From the NCBI GenBank assembly GCA_030039655.1, contig JASHVC010000364.1, positions 1 through 20,924 on the forward strand: a stretch of 20,924 nt of DNA. Direction: 5' to 3'. Position numbers and translations under genes: made by a program. The stretch is from Xanthobacteraceae bacterium. Lineage in GTDB: Bacteria; Pseudomonadota; Alphaproteobacteria; Rhizobiales; Xanthobacteraceae. The notes under the pieces were generated by a model that saw only the letters and a program-made list of their open reading frames with translations, was not told the origin of the DNA and made no database searches. This document shows positions 15,865 to 20,924 of the stretch, one piece after another (position 1 is the first letter of the stretch; each line of letters starts with the position of its first letter).

Positions 15865-16314
15865 ATGGCCGAATCCGAAAAACCCCGCGTTGTTGGCCTG
15901 AACCATATCGCGCTGGAGGTCGGTGATATTGAGGAGGCGCTGGCATTCTATGGCCGTCTCTTCAAATTCGAGTTGCGTGGAAAAAGCGACTCCATGGCTT
16001 TCATTGACCTGGGCGATCAGTTTATTGCGCTTCAGACGGGCCGTAAGCAGTCCGCCGATGATGGTCGTCATTTTGGCTTGGTGGTCGAGGACAAGGAATT
16101 AGCGCGCAAGGCGCTGAAAGCCGCTGGAGTCCCCTTGCTGGATGGGCCGTTCCTTGACTTTCGTGATCCCTGGGGCAATCGCATCGAGATTGTTGGCTAC
16201 GACAACATTCAGTTTACTAAGGCTCCTAATGTGCTGCGTGGAATGGGTCTCAGTCAGCTAGCGAAAAATGAAAAAGCGAAAAAGGAATTGGCCGACAAGG
16301 GTATGAGTGTTTGA
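15865..16314 (+). CDS. VOC-superfamily (glyoxalase/extradiol dioxygenase-like) protein
   Basis: The 149-aa protein has the vicinal-oxygen-chelate beta-alpha-beta-beta-beta plan: GLNHIALEVGD (11-21), LAFYGRLFKFEL (~26-37), GRHFGLVVED (67-76) and DPWGNRIEIVGY (101-112). His14, His69 and Glu108 are at the usual metal-ligand places, so a divalent metal site is likely. Substrate cannot be told. The last ~35 residues form a lysine-rich helical tail beyond the core (NEKAKKELADKG). The ATG has a strong AGGAGGA at 15854-15860. It stands alone: no gene within 550 bp upstream on this strand and the cupin gene 282 bp downstream. The enzyme family is clear; reaction unknown. Confidence 0.9.
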   Translation: MAESEKPRVVGLNHIALEVGDIEEALAFYGRLFKFELRGKSDSMAFIDLGDQFIALQTGRKQSADDGRHFGLVVEDKELARKALKAAGVPLLDGPFLDFRDPWGNRIEIVGYDNIQFTKAPNVLRGMGLSQLAKNEKAKKELADKGMSV

Positions 16315-16460
16315 ACGGAAAATAATGTTGTTTCTGAGTCTATGGGTTTGGCTGCACGCCGTCTATTCCCGTCGTTTTCAGGATCGGAAGTCCAAAATTG
16401 TGCGGATAGTAGTTCCAAGCGACAAAGCCAACCGCAAAGAGGCGTGCGAGGCCGCATTCT

Positions 16461-16493
16461 ATCGCTGATCCAAAGTCGTGTCAGTGGCACGAC
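16461..16493. repeat. Short repeat, copy A (see 17046-17077)
   Basis: ATCGCTG-TCCAAAG followed by GTGTCAG-GGCACGAC recurs at 17046-17077 in the same orientation with one indel and three or four substitutions. The two copies bracket the cupin gene. They contain an imperfect CGTG...CACG dyad. They may be a dispersed genomic repeat or part of a mobile-element scar. Confidence 0.55.
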
Positions 16494-16564
16494 CCTCTCA
16501 CTCTCTTTCAAGAGCTGCCTTGATCGCCAATTCCATGTTGCCTAGTATTTCGTTCATAACAGAA

Positions 16565-16580
16565 GCCCGGACACTCGGGC
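16565..16580 (+). promoter_or_regulatory. Small hairpin in the cupin leader
   Basis: GCCCG (16565-16569) pairs with CGGGC (16576-16580) over a 6-base loop, ending 5 bp before the GGGAGG ribosome site. It could affect translation of the cupin mRNA. A 5-bp stem also arises easily by chance. Confidence 0.25.
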
Positions 16581-16596
16581 GTATAGGGAGGTTGCC

Positions 16597-17022
16597 ATGC
16601 TGACGCGACGAGGCTTTGCAGGTTTTGCGTCCTGTGCAATTTGCGGAGTTACTGGATTCATCGCGACAGAGGCGTCGGCGCAAGGTGCGCCTCCCGCAGC
16701 CACGCCTGGCGTTACGCGAAAGCTTCTTTCGCAGACGGACGGTCCGGCACCGGGTTACACGACACTAATTATGGACGTGGAAATAGACGCGGGAGTGATG
16801 GTCGGGCGGCACACACATCCGGGAATCGAGTCGGCCTATGTCCTTGAAGGAGGCCTGGATCTTCCCATACAAGGCCAACCGACTCGTACGTTAAAGCCGG
16901 GCGACACCGTCCAGATCCCTCCCGAAACGCCCCATGCCGGCGGGCCCAATGGCGACAAGAAGACAAAGTTCATCATCACCTACGTCGTCGAGAAAGGTAA
17001 GCCGCTGGCGTCTCCGGCCTGA
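16597..17022 (+). CDS. Tat-exported cupin-domain protein
   Basis: The 141-aa product begins MLTRRGFAGF, a twin-arginine signal (Arg4, Arg5) with a short hydrophobic stretch and likely cleavage after ASA (26-28). Tat export implies folding with its metal in the cytoplasm. Residues ~55-130 form one cupin barrel: motif 1 GRHTHPGIESAYVLEG gives His72, His74 and Glu78, and motif 2 PGDTVQIPPETPHAG gives His113, a complete four-residue metal set. The substrate is unknown; small single cupins include isomerases, dioxygenases and binding proteins. ATG 16597 has GGGAGG 5 bp upstream. It is monocistronic as far as can be seen and lies between two copies of a short repeat. Confidence 0.92.
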   Translation: MLTRRGFAGFASCAICGVTGFIATEASAQGAPPAATPGVTRKLLSQTDGPAPGYTTLIMDVEIDAGVMVGRHTHPGIESAYVLEGGLDLPIQGQPTRTLKPGDTVQIPPETPHAGGPNGDKKTKFIITYVVEKGKPLASPA

Positions 17023-17045
17023 TCAGATTAGGAATTTCTGAACCT

Positions 17046-17077
17046 ATCGCTGGTCCAAAGTGTGTCAGCGGCACGAC
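17046..17077. repeat. Short repeat, copy B (see 16461-16493)
   Basis: Second copy of the 32-33-bp direct repeat, 24 bp after the cupin stop and just beyond the 3' end of the minus-strand GDCCVxC gene. See copy A for the sequence comparison. Confidence 0.55.
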
Positions 17078-17083
17078 GTTCTG

Positions 17084-17305
17084 TCACTGCATCTGCGTCC
17101 TGCAGCAATTCGCGGTGCGTTCCGCTTGAATGGGAGGGCATGGCACCGAGCCGTAGGAGCAAAACACGCAGCAATCGCCTGGTTTCGGATGCAACGTCGC
17201 GCCGCAGCCAGTGCATTGGTAGACAATTTGGCACGCGTCAATCGGCATAACCTCGGTCTTTGCTGTGCCGCAATTGGGGCAGACAATGACTGACTGCTGG
17301 ATCAT
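17084..17305 (-). CDS. GDCCVxC-domain small cysteine-rich protein
   Basis: The 73-aa product carries CPNCG (9-13), CTGCGA (31-36) and the signature GDCCVFCSYGSVPCPPIQ (43-60), followed by a Cys pair near 67-68. This is the family named in databases as GDCCVxC domain-containing (seleno)protein; here the redox positions are plain Cys with no UGA. The two CxxC pairs suggest a zinc or other metal knuckle, and the CCVxC part a redox or thiol site; function is not established. I chose the ATG at 17305 because family members begin with a short MIQ-like N-terminus. A GTG at 17341 gives 12 more residues. The next minus-strand gene upstream is close (about 40 bp) and may share its transcript. Confidence 0.82.
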   Translation of the reverse strand: MIQQSVIVCPNCGTAKTEVMPIDACQIVYQCTGCGATLHPKPGDCCVFCSYGSVPCPPIQAERTANCCRTQMQ

Positions 17306-17344
17306 GGCGATACGAGTGGCAACTCGACCATCTTCTGACACCGT

Positions 17345-17539
17345 TTATGGCGCTTTCCTTAATTGACTCTCGCGTACCACGCGTTCGTGAGGTTCGTCGA
17401 TGCTTTTAATACGATATTCGAACTCACCATCGCGTTCTGGCAATTTCCCGGTGACAGCGTAGGCACCTCCCGGAAGGTTTTGGCTTAGGGAGGGATTGAG
17501 AAACACGGTCTGGTCGACTTGAAATTTGTGGGTAGGCAT
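17345..17539 (-). CDS. Small conserved protein of unknown function (64 aa)
   Basis: The product is a 64-residue soluble protein with the pattern FQVDQTVFLNPS, LPGGAYAVTGKLPERDGEFE, YRIKSIDEPHERVVRESQL. I recognise near-identical small proteins, common in Bradyrhizobium genomes, with no assigned role. The strand-rich layout and the G-x-Y-x-V / YRIKS pattern look like a small SH3-like or KOW-like barrel, which is a guess. The ATG has GAGGGCG a few bases upstream. It precedes the GDCCVxC gene on the same strand by about 40 bp from the chosen start. Confidence 0.8.
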   Translation of the reverse strand: MPTHKFQVDQTVFLNPSLSQNLPGGAYAVTGKLPERDGEFEYRIKSIDEPHERVVRESQLRKAP

Positions 17540-18022
17540 AATCGCCCTCGTGCTCGAAACGTCCCACTGTGATTTTATACTGTTCTGGGCAGCGAAATAA
17601 GCCAGTTGCTAATCCCGCATGGTCCGCAATGCCCTAAACAAAATGCGAAGCGGAAACCTGTCGGGAAGCGTTATCTTCGACGATTCCACAGCAGAAAATG
17701 AGTTAATCCAATCAGCTTGCTCACGAAAATGCTGTCCAATGTGCTTCGTTTAATCACTGATCATTTTTCGGTCACTTTGCACACAATGAGGACAGTCCTG
17801 CAAGCGACTGAAGTGATTGAAAGTCTCCGCATAAGAAATTTTTGGAGGTAAAATTTCGGCACCTTCAACGATTGGCACGCGACTTGCTGATGCTTTGGCG
17901 CCGATTCGCACCAACTGACGTGTCACAGATTCGTCATCGCCACTTCACTGTCTATCGGCGATATGCGCGAAAAGTAGGGACGGAACCGCCCATGGATTTT
18001 AATTCGTTCATGGGAGCTTGCT
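17540..18022. other. Interval with no convincing gene
   Basis: A plus-strand frame could run from TTG 17842 to 18117 (91 codons), and GGAGG occurs at 17844-17848. That GGAGG falls inside the frame's own start, no ATG stands at proper distance after it, and the frame overlaps the DUF1127 gene by 95 bp. It may be a leader peptide or a decayed gene. Nothing else is seen apart from the possible promoter region of the flanking divergent genes. Confidence 0.35.
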
Positions 18023-18238
18023 ATGAGCACGCAGTCCGTCTTGTATCGGGAGAACGGGTTCCCGCGACAGAAAACTCGCCAGCCAAACTCCAACGGTTTT
18101 TTCAAAGTTATACTTGAGTGGCAACGACGAGCGCGATCTCGACGCGAACTCGCCCACTTATCATGCCTCGACATAAAAGACATTGGCTATCCAGCCGACG
18201 TTAAGGCGGAAAAGAACAAGCCATTTTGGCGGAGGTGA
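18023..18238 (+). CDS. DUF1127 (YjiS-like) small protein
   Basis: The 71-aa product ends in the DUF1127 signature: WQRRARSRRELAHLSCLD (33-50), IKDIGYPADVKAE (51-63) and the end KPFWRR. The positively charged C-terminal helix pair is typical. Alphaproteobacterial members of this group have been linked to RNA interaction and to phosphate/carbon or stress adaptation, but no specific role can be read here. The first ~30 residues are variable and polar. ATG 18023 has GGGAG about 7 bp upstream. It is preceded by a non-coding stretch of almost 500 bp, so it likely has its own promoter. Confidence 0.88.
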   Translation: MSTQSVLYRENGFPRQKTRQPNSNGFFKVILEWQRRARSRRELAHLSCLDIKDIGYPADVKAEKNKPFWRR

Positions 18239-18258
18239 AACTCCCAACCCCACCGTAA

Positions 18259-18453
18259 GAACTGCAGGCGATCCTTAGCAATATTTTATTTCTGGGGTTT
18301 GGCTATATCCAACACATTCATCCGGTTCTCTTTCTCCATTTGGCGCTGTTGCCGATTAATGTGTGGAGACTTTTGATTTTGCGGCCGTCTCTAGGCGCAG
18401 AATGGATCGTAACAACCCTTATGAAAAAACGGCTGCCATCACGTACCAAATAA
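18259..18453 (+). pseudogene. Remnant of the membrane part of a Crp-like cyclic-nucleotide-binding protein
   Basis: Between an upstream TAA and a TAA at 18451 the frame reads ELQAILSNILFLGFGYIQ and HPVLFLHLALLPINVWRLL. This pattern (small membrane helices ending HPVL-LHL-LLP-N--RL) matches the N-terminal membrane segment that precedes the Crp-type domain in some rhizobial regulators resembling Popeye proteins. There is no start codon with ribosome site, the first helix is missing, and no cyclic-nucleotide domain follows. It is a fragment; identification is from memory. Confidence 0.5.
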
Positions 18454-18896
18454 AACCGAGGGACATACACTCTGAGTGTGATTTCCTCCTGACTGCACTT
18501 CCGCTTTAACAATAGCATCCTTTGGGACCATCATGCGTCGCGGCGGAATTGTCAGATGCGCAATTTTGCACTGCAGAAAAACAGTGCCAGCTTTCGCCGA
18601 TCACTATTAAGAGACAACAGGCTGAACGGTGTCTGCTTTTCAGGTATGTCCGCCTTGCGAAGTCTGCGCGTTGAAACGCCAGCCGTTGATGTGACCTCAT
18701 GCGCAATTATCGGGCGAGTAGACCAGCGCCCATTGGAAAAATTTGATCGAGCATCAGAGCGGCCTTTTCCAACAGCATCGGGCAACGCCGAGCGGCGGAG
18801 CGCCCGGCCGTGTCTCGTTTACCGGCCGTGTCTCGTTTATCTGTGAGCATGCGTGTCGGAGGCCATGCCCCTGACACGCACGATGCTAAAGTTGCT
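18454..18896. other. Interval with no convincing gene
   Basis: Open frames on both strands (for example 18552-18785 minus and 18556-18846 plus) have no ribosome sites and no recognisable motifs. The only clear structure is the 18-bp tandem duplication at 18804-18839. Confidence 0.4.
18804..18839. repeat. Perfect tandem duplication of 18 bp
   Basis: CCGGCCGTGTCTCGTTTA occurs twice head to tail at 18804-18821 and 18822-18839 with no mismatch, implying recent slippage or a functional double site. It lies about 57 bp beyond the 3' end of the minus-strand cytochrome gene. Confidence 0.7.
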
Positions 18897-19433
18897 TTAC
18901 TTCGGGGCTGCGGCGACTACCTGTCCGGGCGGCAAAATCCTGAACAGGAAGAACGGCGCCGTCTGTCCCGGACCGAACGGACCAGGGACCGCATTCTTGA
19001 CCGGCGGCAAGCTCTGGAGAAAGGCGGCGATTGCCATCACATCATCTTTCGTGAAGTTGGCGAAGGCGTGCCAAGGCATGATTGGCGCGAGCACGCGACC
19101 GTCCGGTCGAACACCGGTCTGCAACGCCGTCACGATTTGCTCTGTCGTCCAATTACCGATCCCGGTCTCCTTATCCGGTGTGATATTTCTGCCGGCAAAC
19201 GCACCGAGACCCGGAATCTCAAATCCCACGTCCGATCCGCCGAGAAAACGTGCAATATCCGGCTTGCCGAAGAAATATCCCGGCGTATGGCAATCGTTGC
19301 ATCCTGCAATCGTGACCAAGTATTTGCCCCGCTCAATTGGCGACGCCGACTGGGAGCACGCCGCTACCAGCGCGGTTATTGCAACTGCCACAGCAGCGGT
19401 AGCCCCCGTTACGATGCAAGCTAAGTTTTTCAT
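18897..19433 (-). CDS. c-type cytochrome, likely lipid-anchored
   Basis: The 178-aa protein has an N-terminal hydrophobic segment (to ~25) ending ALVAAC, a plausible lipobox with Cys26, so it is exported and probably tethered on the periplasmic side. Residues 45-49, CNDCH, bind one haem; Met119 in APIMPWHAF is the likely axial ligand. GRNITPDKETGIGNWT and MPWHAFANFTKDDVMAIAAFL are typical of monohaem class I cytochromes related to alcohol/sorbitol dehydrogenase cytochrome subunits and to many mono-haem electron carriers. ATG 19433 has GGGAGGTG 7 bp upstream. No dehydrogenase gene is adjacent, so its electron donor is unknown. Confidence 0.92.
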   Translation of the reverse strand: MKNLACIVTGATAAVAVAITALVAACSQSASPIERGKYLVTIAGCNDCHTPGYFFGKPDIARFLGGSDVGFEIPGLGAFAGRNITPDKETGIGNWTTEQIVTALQTGVRPDGRVLAPIMPWHAFANFTKDDVMAIAAFLQSLPPVKNAVPGPFGPGQTAPFFLFRILPPGQVVAAAPK

Positions 19434-19623
19434 GATCTATCACCTCCCATTTGCTCATGATACTCTCTCCGTTGGGCACAGGCGATCATTCAACGGCGCT
19501 CATAATCGCTTGGTGCGGCGGCCAATGGAGGCGGCCGGCTGCGGATCGCCGCCCATTGCTGAACGCTGAAAGACTTCGTAATTTGTTCATGATTTCTAAA
19601 ATCGTTTAAGCAGGAGAGACGCC

Positions 19624-20310
19624 ATGGCTTCTGTAAGTTCCGAAGCAGCCGCCCCGTCTCACGGCGGGAGCGGTCCCTCATTCGAATACCTGCACGCCAT
19701 CGAACCCACTACAACGACGCGACCAGAAATGCTCAGCGACGGGGTTTTTGCCGTGGCGATGACCATTCTCGTTCTCGATCTCAAGCTGCCGCCACTTTCG
19801 CCGGGTATTTCGGCCAGCGAATACTTCGATGCCGTGTTTGCGCTATGGCCGAAGTTCATTGTCTTCGTTTGCAGCTTCATCACTCTCGGGCGGCTTTGGG
19901 AAATTCATCGCTACGTTTTTCATTTTTTGAAAAGTTGCGACCAAACATTGCTGTTCTGGAATACTCTCATTCTTATCTTTGTCTGCTGCGTGCCGTTCTC
20001 GACCTCAATCGCCGGTGAGCACCCGTATTTTTCGCTCTCTGCAGCGATCTACGCCGGCAATTGTTTGGCGCTGAACCTCGTTTATCGCGGGTTGTGGCAC
20101 CACGCCTTGCACGGCGACCACTTGGTGAAAGGCGGCCTTAAGCCCGGCATCCGCAAGGCGGTCACCAGGCGGTTCAATGTCTTTTTCGTATTGATGATGT
20201 TGGCGCTGGTCCTTTCGTACTTCAACAGCCTTGTGAGTATCGGTTTGATCGTCGTGCACCAGCTGGTGATGTTCTTCATGCAGCCGATCTTCAAGGGACA
20301 AAGGACCTAG
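19624..20310 (+). CDS. TMEM175-family (DUF1211) membrane protein
   Basis: The 228-aa protein has the family mark RPEMLSDGVFAVAMTILVLDL (starting at Arg33) at the head of its first membrane helix. Several further helices follow: FIVFVCSFITLGRLW, TLLFWNTLILIFVCCVPF, AIYAGNCLALNLVYRGLW and two near the C-terminus. Bacterial TMEM175 members form tetrameric K+-conducting channels lined by the first helix. Here the usual FSD is LSD, a mild change. One six-helix repeat is present, the standard bacterial size. AGGAGA lies about 6 bp before ATG 19624. It stands alone, with no apparent operon partner. Confidence 0.88.
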   Translation: MASVSSEAAAPSHGGSGPSFEYLHAIEPTTTTRPEMLSDGVFAVAMTILVLDLKLPPLSPGISASEYFDAVFALWPKFIVFVCSFITLGRLWEIHRYVFHFLKSCDQTLLFWNTLILIFVCCVPFSTSIAGEHPYFSLSAAIYAGNCLALNLVYRGLWHHALHGDHLVKGGLKPGIRKAVTRRFNVFFVLMMLALVLSYFNSLVSIGLIVVHQLVMFFMQPIFKGQRT

Positions 20311-20722
20311 TACGACCGCGCCGCCATTGCACTACGGGTCGCGATTTCATGCCCGAGCGCCTTTCGTTTCGCTCCGCTCAGGCCTTGATAGGTGACGACC
20401 TTCAAACCCAGAAAAACCTCCTAATAATAAGACGCAGCGACCCGCGAACGTTCAGAGCTACCTCGCGACCCTTGTCGGTCCCGACCAATCCTTCAGCTAA
20501 TCCGGAGTAAGCCTGCCAACAACAGGCCGTCATCTGAAAGTGTTAAAACTCTTTAAGAGTGCCGATGATTCCGCAAAAGATTTAGGTGATCCTTAGCAGT
20601 CAAATCAAGCTTCACTGTACACCCGCAACTCAATACGCATAATTTGCTCGTGTTCGTTCTCCATCGGCGAACGGAGCCGAGCTTGCTTGTGCAAGGCACC
20701 TCGGCAAAAGGCGCTGCCTTAA
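20311..20722. other. Interval with no convincing gene
   Basis: Short frames only. On the minus strand from ~20410 to 20311 the sequence reads LKVVTYQGLSGAKRKALGHE, perhaps the tail of a lost gene, but no family was recognised. CTCTT-T-AAGAG near 20550 and CTTGC-TTGT-GCAAG near 20685 are small dyads; the second lies upstream of the pilin gene and could be in its leader. Confidence 0.35.
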
Positions 20723-20887
20723 ATGAAGACAGCACTTGCGCGTTTTTGGTGTGATGAGAACGGCGTAAAAAACCTTGAATATGGCCTTATTGTCGCTGCG
20801 GTTGCTCTGGCCATCTTCGACGTTCTTGTAGGCAGTCATTTTAAACTCCCAAGCACGATCGGCGCCGGTTCAACGCTGATACCGTAA
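20723..20887 (+). CDS. Flp-type (type IVb) pilin, very short
   Basis: ATG 20723 to TAA 20885-20887 encodes 54 residues: MKTALARFWCDENG, then VKNLEYGLIVAAVALAIFDV, then a short polar tail. The prepilin peptidase context G-x4-E-Y fits cleavage after Gly14, with Glu at +5 of the mature part followed by a hydrophobic helix. Flp pilins assemble into thin Flp/Tad pili used in attachment. Most rhizobial Flp pilins read GATAIEY here, so VKNLEY is a variant. No Tad assembly genes are in view; the locus continues to the right. The ribosome site is weak (AAGG about 12 bp upstream). Confidence 0.78.
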   Translation: MKTALARFWCDENGVKNLEYGLIVAAVALAIFDVLVGSHFKLPSTIGAGSTLIP

Positions 20888-20924
20888 CCACGACAGGGCT
20901 TGGCGCCTCGGAGCGCTTCTATTG

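Noticed and set aside
16461..17077. The cupin gene as cargo of an insertion element bounded by the 33-bp repeats
   Set aside because: The copies are direct and imperfect, there is no transposase, and no target duplication was seen; kept only as a repeat observation.
17978..18008. GGAAC...CGTT before the DUF1127 gene as an EcfG general-stress promoter
   Set aside because: Spacing is 18 bp to CGTT rather than the usual 16-17, and it would leave a leader of only about 10 bases. Chance occurrence cannot be excluded.
18853..19569. Plus-strand frame of 238 codons over the cytochrome
   Set aside because: The minus strand has the haem motif, lipobox and a strong ribosome site; the plus frame is a shadow.

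Overview
The window looks like accessory DNA from a Bradyrhizobium-type alphaproteobacterium (Nitrobacteraceae). The clues are the style of the GAF-GAF hybrid histidine kinase, the small DUF1127, GDCCVxC and Flp-type proteins, and many short decayed gene pieces. No database search was possible, so the taxon is inferred from remembered family resemblance.

Left part (1-4565, minus strand): a non-ribosomal peptide biosynthesis block. In transcription order it holds a Sfp-type phosphopantetheinyl transferase, a 228-bp gap with an exact-period 22-bp tandem repeat, an unrecognised helical 183-aa protein, a type II thioesterase whose nucleophile is Cys instead of Ser, and an NRPS running off the left edge. 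The visible NRPS order is C, a shrunken adenylation remnant, T, then the start of another C. The last three genes are 2 bp apart or overlap, so they form one operon.

Junction (4638-5112): a C-terminal remnant of an adenylate-cyclase/TPR-type protein, the 3' half of a tRNA-Arg(CCG), and the frameshifted first codons of a tyrosine recombinase. This looks like an old island attachment site separating two imported blocks.

Centre (5265-13917, plus strand): a tight six-gene operon and the most interesting part of the window. It encodes a GAF-GAF hybrid histidine kinase with two receiver domains, a stand-alone DivK-like receiver, a receiver-PP2C/SpoIIE phosphatase-HATPase protein, a STAS anti-anti-sigma-like protein, and two NCS2/SLC23-type permeases. 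Each permease carries an extra cytoplasmic C-terminal domain of about 130 residues that I read as a degenerate RsbW/SpoIIAB-like HATPase fold. The two domains are about 88% identical in DNA, while the membrane parts are strongly diverged. The proposal is that a phosphorelay and a partner switch act on membrane permeases and not, or not only, on a sigma factor.

Right part (13918-20924): a patchwork. It has a TolC C-terminal fragment fused out of frame behind a membrane-anchored unknown protein, a VOC protein, a Tat-exported cupin flanked by a short repeat, a GDCCVxC protein, a small conserved unknown protein, a DUF1127 protein, a membrane-domain remnant of a Crp-like protein, a c-type cytochrome, a TMEM175-like channel and a short Flp-type pilin. 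Several intervals of 280-720 bp hold no convincing gene.
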